The notes: generated by a model not told the origin, from the letters alone. 64,000 nucleotides of DNA from CALBTQ01 sp036725605 (GCA_036725605.1 DAIMDW010000001.1:186001-250000), one strand, 5' to 3'. Shown: positions 9,114-18,366, counted from the stretch's first letter. Program-made: numbers and translations.

Positions 9114-10466
9114 TTACAGGTTGTTTTCCTCGATCTTTGGCGCGGTGTAGTCATAAATGAACTGCACCAAGGTCATCATGACCGTACGCAGACCGTCGTC
9201 CGGCGGATTGTAAAGCCAGTACCCGACCGGAATCGGAATTTCCGGCACGCTCAATCCCGGCACCCAACCTTGCAGCGCGGTGAGAATGTAATTCACGTCG
9301 CCCAACGGCAGCCAGTCGGGCAGCAACGGGCGCAGATCCTCCGGGCCCGAGTCCAGCAACGCCGGTCCGAGATCGGCCATCAGAATCAGCGTGTCCATCA
9401 GGAACAGATTCAGTTCGTCGCCCAACGGTCCCCAGAAGGGGATGGCGTACATTTCGCCCTCATCCCACTGGTAGTTGCCGTTTTCGTCGACGTACTGCGT
9501 GATGTCGTCGCCCTGCGGATCGGTTTCCTCACGCACCGCCGCGAAACCATTTTCGCCGTCGATGGCCGCGAAGCCCAGCGAAATGGCGAAATCGGCGAAG
9601 TACTGCGCGCCGTCATCGGTAAAGGTGAAAAAGTCCGGGTAGGTCGGGTCCTGGAACATCAACAGAATCTGTCCCGAGAAGTAGTGCACGATTTCGATCG
9701 GATCGTACAGGTACGGGAACGCCTGCAGCAGCGTCCAGTCCGCTTCCAGTTTGAAGGCCAGGAAGAAGCGCTCGATGGCGTCGATCAGGTTGCCGATCGC
9801 CGCGATGTTGAGCACGTCGGCGTAATCCCATTCACCGCCGCAGTCGATCACGAGCGTCTCGCCGCTCCAGAGCACCGGCAGCGAGGGCACGTACAACCGA
9901 TTCTGCGGGAAGTCGACCTGCATCGCTTCGGCCGCTTCGATGAAACCCGCGTTGAGCGGCAGCAAGTCGTCGAGAATCGACTGCTGGAAGGCCGCCCAAT
10001 CGATGAACGGAAATTCGGGGTATTGCGCGAAGACTTCCTGCAACGTTTTCACCAGGTCCTGGAACTGCGCGAGCAGGCTGCCCAGTTGCGCGTCGCCGAC
10101 CTCCGGGCAGGTCGAGGCCGCCGCGTCGAAGCTGGCCGCCGCCGTTTCCGGATCGTAATCGCCCAGCGCGGTTTTCCCCGCGACCATCAGTGGATTGTAG
10201 CTGTCCCAGTCACAATCCGGCGTGATGTCGTCGTCGTCGATTGTATCGTCGTCGACCGTATCGTCATCGATCGTGTCATCGTCGATGGTATCGTCGTCGA
10301 CCGTATCGTCGTCGACGGTGTCGTCATCGTCGTCGTCCGGCGTCGCATCGTCGTCGTCGACGCCCGTATCGTTGTCGTCGTTGTCGTCATCGTCATCGCC
10401 GCAATCACAGGCGGCGAGCAACAGCAGAGACAGCAGGGCGATCAGCAGTAAAATATTTCGTTTCAT
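9114..10466 (-). CDS. Lipoprotein with long aspartate-repeat linker, unknown function
   Basis: 450 residues from ATG 10466 (preceded by GGGGGTGAG). Signal peptide with lipobox LLLLAAC, acylated Cys20. Residues 21-80 are a low-complexity Asp linker with a 5-residue period (DDDTV / DDDTI). Residues 85-450 form an acidic globular region rich in helices and aromatic residues, with several Leu-rich segments (for example LFLMDTLILMADLGPALL) and no motif I can name. Predicted location is the outer membrane or cell surface, with the linker extending the globular part from the lipid anchor. The start is four bases after the stop of the GH123-like gene, so the two form an operon that ends at the 9063 terminator. 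The linker DNA is repetitive and could vary in length between strains. Function not recognised. Confidence 0.88.
   Translation of the reverse strand: MKRNILLLIALLSLLLLAACDCGDDDDDNDDNDTGVDDDDATPDDDDDDTVDDDTVDDDTIDDDTIDDDTVDDDTIDDDDITPDCDWDSYNPLMVAGKTALGDYDPETAAASFDAAASTCPEVGDAQLGSLLAQFQDLVKTLQEVFAQYPEFPFIDWAAFQQSILDDLLPLNAGFIEAAEAMQVDFPQNRLYVPSLPVLWSGETLVIDCGGEWDYADVLNIAAIGNLIDAIERFFLAFKLEADWTLLQAFPYLYDPIEIVHYFSGQILLMFQDPTYPDFFTFTDDGAQYFADFAISLGFAAIDGENGFAAVREETDPQGDDITQYVDENGNYQWDEGEMYAIPFWGPLGDELNLFLMDTLILMADLGPALLDSGPEDLRPLLPDWLPLGDVNYILTALQGWVPGLSVPEIPIPVGYWLYNPPDDGLRTVMMTLVQFIYDYTAPKIEENNL
10227..10406. repeat. 15-bp-period low-complexity repeat encoding the DDDTV/I linker
   Basis: The GTCGTCGA/TCGTCATC-rich tract corresponds to about eight imperfect 15-bp units inside the lipoprotein gene. 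Changes between units are mainly synonymous or Val/Ile swaps. Because the unit is 15 bp, gain or loss of one keeps the reading frame. Confidence 0.85.
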
Positions 10467-10470
10467 GATC

Positions 10471-12582
10471 TCACCCCCCACATCCGACGGACGGTGCGTC
10501 GTCGTCGTCGTCATCGGCGGACGAAGTCACTCCGACGCCGTTGCGGTTTCCACCTCCGTCATCGTCGTCGTCCACACCGTCGTCGTCGGAGTTCGAACCG
10601 TTGTCGGCATCGTCCAACGGCGTGGCGGTCACCACGTCGCTGACTGCCGAGCGGTTGCCCGCTTCGTCGAAGGCCTGCACCCACAGGCGATATTCGCGCC
10701 CCGGCAGCAAGCCCAACACCTGCGCGCCGGTCGCGCCGGCGTCGTACAGCGTGCCGCCCAGATAGGCGTCGTCCTCGTACAGGCCGTACCAGAGGTCATA
10801 CCCGGCCAGGTCGGCCGCGGTCGGTTTGGTCCAGTGCAACTGCACGCCGTCGACGATGCCCTCGGCGGTCAGAGCGGTCGGCGGCGCCGGCGGCGTTTCG
10901 TCGGCCGTGCCCAGAATTTTCTGCGCCACACGTTCGCGCCAGGTCAGCAACGCGCTCCAGTCGTGCTCCCAGTTGTAGGTTTTCGGCGCGACGGTCCGCG
11001 TAATCGCATCGACCCACGAGTCGTCGCCGCGCTGGTCCAGAATGTGGAAGTACTCGTAATCCTCCATCGCTTCGCGCAGGTATTTCATGCGCAGCGAGGC
11101 GACCGGAATGTCGGTCGTGCCGCCGATGCGGTCGACCGTGCCGGGGAAGATCACCGTGCCGTCGCCTTGGAAGAACGGTTCGGCGAACATCGAATCCCAC
11201 ACGTCGCGGCCCTGGCCGATGATGTACACCGTGTGCCAGAACAAAATGCCGGTGAAGTGATAGCGGCGGGTCAGCCACGTCCAGATGCGCATGTAGCTGG
11301 ATTCGGCGTCGACCGCGTGGCTGGCGTAATCGAAGAACATCACGGCGCTCACGCAGTTGTACCACCAGGTGGTTTCGCCCAGCGCGCGCCGTTCGTCGTA
11401 GACTTCGGGGAACGGTGGGTAGGGCATCGAGTCGCTGAACAGCGGTTCGTCGGGACACCAGATGTCCACATCGCCGGCCAGACCTTCCTCGAACTGCTCG
11501 GTGACCATCGGTTGCAGATCCGGATCGGCGGCGTGCAACCGCGCGGCCAGATCGCGCAGCGCGGGGTACATTTCCGGGCGCGGTTCGTCGGGCATGTAAT
11601 AGAACAGCACGTCGTTCCACCCCTTGTCGCGGAAGTGCTGCGCCCAACCGCCCCAATAGGCCTGTTCCCAGACCGTCGGATCCACGCCCGTCGGACAGGT
11701 CGGCACGCCGGGCAGGCGATAGCCGGTGAATTTATAACCGGGTCGATAGAACGTGCCGTCGAGGATCGGACCGTCGACCGCGTCGAAATCCGTCCAATCC
11801 CAATCGATGGATTGCGTAGTCTCGTTCCAGGCGTAAGACGGACTGCGCCGGTTCCAGTTGTACAGCGACATGCGGTGTCGCGCGAACTCTTCGAGGTAGC
11901 GGGCGCCCAGTTCGTCCTGAGAGGTGATGCCGCCGTGCGCGACGTGCCAGTTGTACACCGAACCCAGGCTCCACCCGTAATTGCCGGCCAGCGAAATGCC
12001 GGTCGGAAGGGCGAAGTCCCAGACCTCCAGCGTCACCGTGCCGGTCCATTGGTCGCGTCCGTCGGCGGTAACCGTTACCGTGGCGCTGTAGGTGCCGGCC
12101 TCCTGATCCTCCGGGATGAACACGTCGACGAAGACGATCTGCGTGAAATCGGCCGCCAGATCGAACGGTGCGCCGGCGCGATCCTCACCGACGTAATGGT
12201 CGACGAAGGGCACCAGACCGTCGGGCCAATAACCGGCCAGCGACGGATCGGGCGGCAGGTGGCTGATGCGCTCGACCGGCACCGGCACGTAATGCACGCG
12301 GTACGGTTCGATCTCGGTGATCGCCTCACCCGGGCCGGTGAATTCGCCGACCTCGACGTTCACGTTGGTCAGCCCCTCGCTATCGCGGATCAGTACGGCG
12401 AAAGGCTCCCACTCATTTTGCGCCGATTGCAGATGGAATGAGTCGCGGGGAGTAAAGGAAAACTCCGGCCGCTGCTTGTCGGTGCCATGCGTCAGGCCGA
12501 CCAGATATTCGGCCATCGCCAAGCCGGTCCACAGACCAAGCAGGGCAATCGTCATGGTCATGATAAAGAGAGTACGTTTCAT
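10471..12582 (-). CDS. Secreted DUF4091/GH123-like glycosidase-type protein with FN3 domain and Asp-rich tail
   Basis: 703 residues from ATG 12582, preceded by AAGGAG; a longer reading frame upstream has no signal or RBS. The Sec signal peptide ends LAMA-EYL. An N-terminal beta-sandwich (EWEPFAVLIRD, later GTYSATVTVTADG and VTLEVWDFALP) precedes a TIM-barrel region with the Asp-Glu pair in FYYMPDEPRPE, the arrangement of GH123-like/DUF4091 proteins. An FN3-like domain follows (PPTALTAEG to YRLWVQAFDEAGNRS). The tail has Asp runs and ends D-D-D-A-P-S-V-G-C-G-G, reminiscent of cysteine-containing C-terminal sorting tails but with no following hydrophobic helix. GH123 enzymes act on beta-GalNAc; that substrate is only a family guess here. 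It is first in a two-gene operon with the Asp-linker lipoprotein. A 6-bp hairpin (12595-12611) sits directly before the RBS. Confidence 0.85.
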   Translation of the reverse strand: MKRTLFIMTMTIALLGLWTGLAMAEYLVGLTHGTDKQRPEFSFTPRDSFHLQSAQNEWEPFAVLIRDSEGLTNVNVEVGEFTGPGEAITEIEPYRVHYVPVPVERISHLPPDPSLAGYWPDGLVPFVDHYVGEDRAGAPFDLAADFTQIVFVDVFIPEDQEAGTYSATVTVTADGRDQWTGTVTLEVWDFALPTGISLAGNYGWSLGSVYNWHVAHGGITSQDELGARYLEEFARHRMSLYNWNRRSPSYAWNETTQSIDWDWTDFDAVDGPILDGTFYRPGYKFTGYRLPGVPTCPTGVDPTVWEQAYWGGWAQHFRDKGWNDVLFYYMPDEPRPEMYPALRDLAARLHAADPDLQPMVTEQFEEGLAGDVDIWCPDEPLFSDSMPYPPFPEVYDERRALGETTWWYNCVSAVMFFDYASHAVDAESSYMRIWTWLTRRYHFTGILFWHTVYIIGQGRDVWDSMFAEPFFQGDGTVIFPGTVDRIGGTTDIPVASLRMKYLREAMEDYEYFHILDQRGDDSWVDAITRTVAPKTYNWEHDWSALLTWRERVAQKILGTADETPPAPPTALTAEGIVDGVQLHWTKPTAADLAGYDLWYGLYEDDAYLGGTLYDAGATGAQVLGLLPGREYRLWVQAFDEAGNRSAVSDVVTATPLDDADNGSNSDDDGVDDDDDGGGNRNGVGVTSSADDDDDDAPSVGCGG

Positions 12583-12624
12583 GAAATCCACTCCTTGTAC
12601 GGGCGGTACAAAGCAAAACACTTT

Positions 12625-12652
12625 ATTATACGGAAGCGCCGCGCGCAGGCAA
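12625..12652 (-). promoter_or_regulatory. Sigma-70-type promoter for the GH123-like operon
   Basis: Read on the minus strand: TTGCCT (12652-12647), 16-base spacer, TATAAT (12630-12625), about 40 bases before ATG 12582. Confidence 0.6.
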
Positions 12653-12766
12653 TCGAAATGCAACGAAAAGTATTCAATATCGGACCGGCATTTGACTGTC
12701 CGGCGGAACATGGCATTTTGGGGCGGAATCTGTCATGGTGCCTGGAGATTAACAACGGAGATGGAC

Positions 12767-14296
12767 ATGAGCGACCAACGGGGAACCTGGGAAAACACAT
12801 CGGCCACCAGCACGACCGGCGCATTGACGAGCATCTTCCGCCGCCTGCCGACGATCTGGCGGGCGCGACGCGAGGCCGAAGCCATGGCGCCGCAACTGCC
12901 CATCGAGAAGGGACCGGCGTTTCTGCCCGATCTGCTCCAGTTCGAATCGTGGCTGCAGGGCTTGTGCAAAACCGAACACCGGCGGCCGGGCACGCCGCAG
13001 GGGCGACAGGCGGAATTGTGGGTCGCCGAGCGCATGCGGGAAATCGGCCTGGAGAACATCACGCAGGATCCGATCGCCATTTCGGTGTGGACGGCGCATG
13101 CGTGGTCGCTGACGGTAGATGGCAAAGAGATACCGACTTTTCACGTAATCAACACGGCGATGACGCCGCCGGAGGGCGTGACCGCGCCGCTGGCCTACGT
13201 CGGCACCGGCACGGCAAAAGATTTTGCGCGCGTCGACGTCGCCGGGAAGATCGTCGTCGCCGAGGTGCCGTTTCCGCGCATGCCCACCGGGTTGCTGATG
13301 AAGCTGTTGCGCGCCAGCTATGTGCTTTCCGATCCCGACCGTTCGGTGTCGCCCTGGTCGTCGCAGTACCTCAACTTCGTACGGCAGAATTTCATCGGCG
13401 GAGCGACCACGGCGGAGGAAGCGCCGGCGAAGGACGTTTACTGGCAGGCGGTGCGGCGCGGCGCGGTCGGCGTCTGCCTGATTCTTCGCGATCAGCCGAC
13501 CAATTCGAACACGCACTACGGCCCTTACGACGGCATCATGAAGCCGCTGCCCGCGTTGTGGGTGGGCCGGGAGGACGGCGTGGCGTTGCGTGCGCTGGCC
13601 AAGCACGAGGCAACGGCCACGCTGACGCTGACCGGGACGATCGAGCCGGGAACGATGCGCAACATCTGGGGCGTGCTGCCCGGCCGATCCGAGGAGACGA
13701 TCCTGGTGACCTCGCATCACGACAGTCCGTTCAAAGGCGCGGTGGAAGACGGCGCGGGCGTCATCCAGGTGCTGGCGCAGGCGTGGGCCTGGGCGCAGGT
13801 GCCGCCGGAGCAACGGCCGAAAACGCTGGTCTTCGTCGTCGACGCGGGTCATTTCTACGGCTCGCAGGGCGCGCACGAATTCGCCCGCCGGCATCCGGAG
13901 ATCATGGAGAAAACGCGCGTGCTCATCACGCTGGAACATTTGGGCGCGAAGGAGGTCACCGAACGCGACGGGCGCTATGTGCCCACCGGCCGCAGCGCGC
14001 TGACGGTCATGTTCACCTCCGGCGAGCCGACGACCATCGCTACGGTCATTCGGGCGCTGTCGGCATACCCGGCGAAAAATACCGCCTCGATTCCGTCCGA
14101 TCTGATCGCGCCGGTGCCGACCTCGGATGCGTCCGGCTATGTCGTCGAAGCGGGTGTGCCGGTTATTTCATGGATCGGATGTCCCTATTATTTGCTGGAC
14201 GAGAACGACACGCTGGACATGGTCGACCGTAACGAACTGCTGCCCATCTGCCATACCGTGACCGAGTTGATCCGCCTGCAAATGGCTTTGCCATAA
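12767..14296 (+). CDS. M28-family-like peptidase with PA-type insert and altered metal-ligand motif
   Basis: 509 residues from ATG 12767 (ACGGAG six bases upstream; an ATG at 12761 touches the RBS). There is no signal peptide. Residues about 140-200 resemble a PA insert (PLAYVGTGTAKDFARVDVAGKIVV). The C-terminal half has the M28 order: TILVTSHHDSPF (His/Asp region), VEDGAGVIQVL (bridging Asp), VFVVDAGHFYGSQGAHEF, ITLEHLG and, near the end, ENDTLDMVDR. In typical M28 proteins the third block has two Glu (x-G-E-E-x-G-L-x-G-S), whereas here it reads D-A-G-H. The last metal His (H-T-x-x-D-T) is also replaced (L-D-E-N-D-T). The fold assignment is good, but normal two-zinc aminopeptidase activity is uncertain. 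It is divergent from the GH123 operon and stands alone. Confidence 0.85.
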   Translation: MSDQRGTWENTSATSTTGALTSIFRRLPTIWRARREAEAMAPQLPIEKGPAFLPDLLQFESWLQGLCKTEHRRPGTPQGRQAELWVAERMREIGLENITQDPIAISVWTAHAWSLTVDGKEIPTFHVINTAMTPPEGVTAPLAYVGTGTAKDFARVDVAGKIVVAEVPFPRMPTGLLMKLLRASYVLSDPDRSVSPWSSQYLNFVRQNFIGGATTAEEAPAKDVYWQAVRRGAVGVCLILRDQPTNSNTHYGPYDGIMKPLPALWVGREDGVALRALAKHEATATLTLTGTIEPGTMRNIWGVLPGRSEETILVTSHHDSPFKGAVEDGAGVIQVLAQAWAWAQVPPEQRPKTLVFVVDAGHFYGSQGAHEFARRHPEIMEKTRVLITLEHLGAKEVTERDGRYVPTGRSALTVMFTSGEPTTIATVIRALSAYPAKNTASIPSDLIAPVPTSDASGYVVEAGVPVISWIGCPYYLLDENDTLDMVDRNELLPICHTVTELIRLQMALP

Positions 14297-14757
14297 ACGA
14301 TAAATTGGTGTATGAAATTGAGCAATTAGTGAAAGATAATCGGTTAAGCCGTTGTCTCCCCAGATCCTTTTTCCGATCCCAATGGCTGCCCGAAGTAGGT
14401 TGATGATTCGATTCATTGTTACATTAAACTTTTAGGCGCTTGAAGGATTTGTCTTGACTACAATAGGAGAATATCAGTATAAATATAACAGGAAATGAAT
14501 TATATTTACAATATAATAATATTTTCATGGTGACGGCGGCGAGTGGGGCGAGGGAAGGCGAGGAAAGTCTTCGGAAAGTTGAAATCGGAAATTTGAGCAC
14601 TGAGTAAGGTTTGGTTTGGCAAGGATCGTCGGCGGTACCGATTCGCCTTGTCCAACCGGTTCGGCGGAGGCGATCGGAAAGTAACGACATGCCTCGCTGA
14701 AAGAATTCAGGACGATGTTCCCCGGTCGCCCTTTGCGCCCAACGGGAGGATGGGTAT
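14297..14757. other. Intergenic region with a likely promoter and a long leader, no gene
   Basis: About 460 bases. The 14410-14530 part is AT-rich and holds TTGACT (14454-14459), an 18-base spacer and TATAAA (14478-14483), pointing right. If used, it gives a leader of about 265 bases before the TTG start at 14758. The rest shows no domain-bearing frame and no riboswitch that I recognise. Confidence 0.45.
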
Positions 14758-16311
14758 TTGGGTCGGAAATCGCCATATATTGTGACCATCGCACTTATAT
14801 GGTTTCTCTTTATCAAACTGGTGATGAACCAGGTTATCTTAGCTAAGCCTTGGGCGGTCATTTTCCCGCTGCTCGTCTCTCTGGGCCTGGGTTTTCTCCT
14901 CACTCGCACGGGGAAAAAAATAAAGATTTTGCGAATGGCCGCGGGTATTGGAATTGCCTGTGCTGCAACGCTCTATTGCGGTTTCGCTTACCTGACGACC
15001 TCGTCCTGGTATTTTGAACTGGCCGTCGCCGTGTCGTTGCTGGTGCCGTTGCGGCATTTGATAAAAAATGATTCGGGTTCGGTGGCCGTTCTGTTGGTCT
15101 GGATCGTCTCGATGTGGTTCCTGCAGGGGCCCCGCCTGGAATTGACGAATGTCTCCATCTTCATTGCCTACCTGGGATTGGTGGGGTGGGTGGTGGTGAT
15201 CTGGCGCTATAAGCAAGTAAGAAAAATTGTGATCCTCGAGATAATTCTGGCGATCATGGTGATCACGATTCCGATCAAGGAATGGAAGTTCCTGGCGCTT
15301 ACCGAAGACGAGAAAATCGCCATCCTCGACCAGGACAAGGTGGAGGCCGTCTTCTGGGACAACGGTTTCGGCTATCTGCCCCGCAGCCGCATGGAGATGC
15401 TGTGCAATCAGGAAACCGGCAAGTTGGTCATCACGCCGCATACCAACAGCACCAAAGCCGCCATGATCGCCAAAGACGGCAAGATTTCCAGCATCGAACT
15501 GGGGGGGGAAGCGCCGGATAAATCGATTTCCATCGGCCCCTACCTGGTCAGTGCGGTATCGCAAAAAATTATTTTAATCGATTTGGCGACCAAGAAGGTC
15601 AAGGAGCTTGCCGAACTCGGTCCGCATAGCGATGTGTTTTATATGAATTACAATCCGGAAAATTCGGTGGTCACGCTCTCCCAGTTGAAGCCGAGAAAAT
15701 GCTTATTTTATAAATGGCGTAACGATAAAAAGGCGTTGGTTCCCATGGAATACTCCGTTACCGGGAAACAATGCGTTGCCATTGACAGTAATACGGCACT
15801 GGTCAGACGCTACAACAACAAGGGTATCGTGATTCTCTACGACTTTCTCAAAAATGAAATTGAAATGGCGACCTCGGCGGACATGCGCGGGAAAAAGTAT
15901 CCGCTCAATCTGTTGGATATCGACGTCGACGATCAATCGATTTTCGGGAAATGGGTTCCGAGCTTGAGTCCCTTCAACCAATTGCGCGTCGATTTTCAGC
16001 GGCGGAAATTCTACATTCCCTCGATGTATCGGGGGAAGATTTTCATTTACGATTTGGACTCGTTGGAATACATCTCGAGTTTCGATGCCCATGTGGGCGT
16101 GCGCAACGTTTTGATCGACAAGAACAATCCGAACCGAGTGTTTTCCTGGAACTACGCCACGGGCGAAGTCATCGAGCATCAACTTCCCGACGGAAACCAA
16201 TTGCGTTCCTGGAATCTGGGACCGATACTGCGCACGCTGAACTGGGATTGCAATCAACAAGACCTGTTGGCTACGACTGCCGTCGGCGGTTTTCGTATCC
16301 ATTTGAACTGA
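14758..16311 (+). CDS. Membrane protein with six or so N-terminal helices and a beta-rich (propeller-like) C-terminal domain
   Basis: 517 residues. The start is TTG 14758, chosen because GGGAGGA ends seven bases upstream; the nearby ATG at 14750 is out of frame. Residues about 5-175 contain hydrophobic helices (for example YIVTIALIWFLFIKLV, VIFPLLVSLGLGFLL, ILEIILAIMVITIPI). Residues about 180-517 are a soluble beta-rich domain with short repeated blocks of the type D-L-x-x-K and IFIYDLDSLEYISSFDAH, GGFRIHLN, which suggests a WD/YVTN-like propeller outside or inside the membrane. No enzyme motif is seen. An asparagine-synthetase-like gene starts 82 bases downstream on the same strand, probably co-transcribed. 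Function not recognised. Codon choice and GC are slightly lower than in the neighbours at the 5' end. Confidence 0.82.
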   Translation: MGRKSPYIVTIALIWFLFIKLVMNQVILAKPWAVIFPLLVSLGLGFLLTRTGKKIKILRMAAGIGIACAATLYCGFAYLTTSSWYFELAVAVSLLVPLRHLIKNDSGSVAVLLVWIVSMWFLQGPRLELTNVSIFIAYLGLVGWVVVIWRYKQVRKIVILEIILAIMVITIPIKEWKFLALTEDEKIAILDQDKVEAVFWDNGFGYLPRSRMEMLCNQETGKLVITPHTNSTKAAMIAKDGKISSIELGGEAPDKSISIGPYLVSAVSQKIILIDLATKKVKELAELGPHSDVFYMNYNPENSVVTLSQLKPRKCLFYKWRNDKKALVPMEYSVTGKQCVAIDSNTALVRRYNNKGIVILYDFLKNEIEMATSADMRGKKYPLNLLDIDVDDQSIFGKWVPSLSPFNQLRVDFQRRKFYIPSMYRGKIFIYDLDSLEYISSFDAHVGVRNVLIDKNNPNRVFSWNYATGEVIEHQLPDGNQLRSWNLGPILRTLNWDCNQQDLLATTAVGGFRIHLN

Positions 16312-16392
16312 GCGGGCAACGATCGCGGAAAGGACGGAATCAAACCGAATGGACGATATCGGCCAGATTTTTCGCCGGGAGATGATGCGCTG

Positions 16393-18366
16393 ATGTGTGG
16401 CATTTGCGGCTTCTTTTCGTTCAATGAACCGATTGGCGAAAAGCAACTTCAGGAAGTGAAGCGCATGACGGCCGTTCTGCAACATCGGGGGCCCGATGAT
16501 TGGGGAATGGCGGTGGGATCGCGTTTCGCCATCGGCAACGCCCGGCTGCTGATCACCGATTTGTCGCCGAAGGGGCACATGCCCTTCGGTTCGCCGGATC
16601 GTTCCGTCTGGATCACGTACAACGGCTTCGTCTCCAATTTTCGGGAACTGATCGAACAGTACCAATTGGGGCGGGATATTCCGCTGGTTTCCCGCTCCGA
16701 CACCGAAGTGCTGGTGCGGATGTATCAGCGTTTCGGCATCGATTTTCTGCAGAAACTCACCGGGCAATTCGCCTTCTCGCTGGTCGATCTTCGCTTGCGG
16801 AAGGCTTACGTGGTGCGTGACTTTTTCGGGATTCGCCCGCTGTTTTACCTGCCTCACCCGACGGGTTTGTACTTTTCCTCCGAGATCAAATCGTTTCCGG
16901 AATTGGAGTGTCTTTCGGACGAGGTCAATGTCGATGCGATTTACCATTTCCTTTCCCTGGCTTATATCCCGGGCCGGATGACGCCGTTCAAGCAGGTCAA
17001 AGAACTGCCCGGCGGGCATTTGCTGGAAGTCGATCTGGCGCGGGGGACCTTCGCGGAAAAGGAATACTACGACGTTCGCTACGACACCGACTGGTCGATG
17101 ACCGAAAAGCGCACGGCGGAAGAACTGCGCGAGGTCATGCGCGACAGCGTCCGCCGCAATCTGGTCAGCGACGCGCCGTTGGGCACGACGCTTTCCGGCG
17201 GCGTCGACACCAGCGCCATCCTGTCGTTGGTGCACGATCTCGGGCAGGCGCGGAAAATCCACACCTACAGCATCGGCATGGACGAAGCGAGTTTCGACGA
17301 AACCGCATACCAACAAATCATGGTCGATTACGCTCGGCCGATTCACCATTACCTGCGCGTCAAACCGCGGGACGTGGCGGACAATCTGGCCAGGCAAATC
17401 GCCTTCATGGACGAGCCGACCGGCGACGGCGCGGCGGTGCCTTCGTTTCTGCTGGCCGAGGTCGCCCGGCGCGACGGCATCTCCGTGATGCTTTCGGGGG
17501 AGGGTGGCGACGAAACGTTCAACGCCTACGAAACGCACGTCGCCTACAAGGCGCGCAAATTGTATCGCGCATGGGCGCCCGGTCCGTTGCGGCGGATGAT
17601 CCGTCATCTGGTCGCGCAACTGCCCACCGATTACCGCAAGCTGAGCTTCGATTTCGTCGCCAAGCGTTTCACCGCCGGCGCGGAACTCGATACGGCACAT
17701 GCGCATTATTTCTGGCGGCATGCCTTGAACGGCGAAGAAAAACGCCGGTTGCTGCCCGGGTATGTTCCGTCCCTCGAAACCGAGCGGCTGTTCATGGACT
17801 TGTTCGCCCGCCTCGATTTCGACGACGATCTGAACAAGATTTCCCTGGTCGATCTGAAATATTATTTTATTGACGATTTGATGGTGAAAAACGACCGCAC
17901 GATGATGGCCCATTCCATCGGCGGCCGTTTTCCGTGGATGGACCGCTTCCTTTTCGAGTACGTCGCGAAGATTCCGCCGAACCTGCGGATCAAAGGATTG
18001 CGGCGGCGCTACATCGAAAAACAGGCGATGCGGCCGTTGCTGCCGGCGGCCATCTACCGGCGCAAAAACATGGGGCTGGAAATGCCGCACGCGCTGTGGT
18101 TCTTCCATGGCCTGAAGCCGTTGGTGGATGAATATCTGACGCCGGCGACCCTGCGGCATTCGGGCATCATCGATCCGCAGGCCGTGCAGGCGCTGCTCGA
18201 CGAGCATTTTCAACGGCGCAAAGACCAGGGACGCTCCTTGTGGTGCATCCTGAATTTTCAGATCTGGTATGACTTATTTGTATACAATAAAAACTATAAA
18301 AATTACCTGAGCCCCTGGGCCGGGGATCCGCCGATCGAGTATGTGGAAGCAACGCCGGTCAACTGA
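16393..18366 (+). CDS. asnB: Asparagine synthetase (glutamine-hydrolysing), AsnB-like
   Basis: 657 residues, a normal length for the long bacterial AsnB type. It begins MCGICGF, so Cys2 becomes the N-terminal nucleophile of the class II glutamine amidotransferase domain (about 1-210; HRGPDD at 31-36, YNGFVSN in place of the common YNGEIYN, SRSDTE at 100-105). The C-terminal synthetase domain has the PP-loop SGGVDTS (268-274) and LSGEGGDE. Reaction: aspartate + glutamine + ATP to asparagine + glutamate + AMP + PPi. Long AsnB paralogues often sit in polysaccharide or secondary-metabolite loci and amidate other carboxylates, so true asparagine synthesis is likely but not certain. GGGAG lies upstream of ATG 16393. 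It follows the membrane protein at 14758 and converges on the C45-type gene. Confidence 0.92.
   Translation: MCGICGFFSFNEPIGEKQLQEVKRMTAVLQHRGPDDWGMAVGSRFAIGNARLLITDLSPKGHMPFGSPDRSVWITYNGFVSNFRELIEQYQLGRDIPLVSRSDTEVLVRMYQRFGIDFLQKLTGQFAFSLVDLRLRKAYVVRDFFGIRPLFYLPHPTGLYFSSEIKSFPELECLSDEVNVDAIYHFLSLAYIPGRMTPFKQVKELPGGHLLEVDLARGTFAEKEYYDVRYDTDWSMTEKRTAEELREVMRDSVRRNLVSDAPLGTTLSGGVDTSAILSLVHDLGQARKIHTYSIGMDEASFDETAYQQIMVDYARPIHHYLRVKPRDVADNLARQIAFMDEPTGDGAAVPSFLLAEVARRDGISVMLSGEGGDETFNAYETHVAYKARKLYRAWAPGPLRRMIRHLVAQLPTDYRKLSFDFVAKRFTAGAELDTAHAHYFWRHALNGEEKRRLLPGYVPSLETERLFMDLFARLDFDDDLNKISLVDLKYYFIDDLMVKNDRTMMAHSIGGRFPWMDRFLFEYVAKIPPNLRIKGLRRRYIEKQAMRPLLPAAIYRRKNMGLEMPHALWFFHGLKPLVDEYLTPATLRHSGIIDPQAVQALLDEHFQRRKDQGRSLWCILNFQIWYDLFVYNKNYKNYLSPWAGDPPIEYVEATPVN

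Noticed and set aside
10227..10406. Possible CRISPR or tandem-repeat array
   Set aside because: The repeats are codon repeats of an Asp linker in frame, without spacers.
14424..14909. 161-codon minus-strand frame between the M28-like gene and the membrane protein
   Set aside because: Low-complexity basic sequence, overlaps the start of the supported gene at 14758, no RBS or domain.
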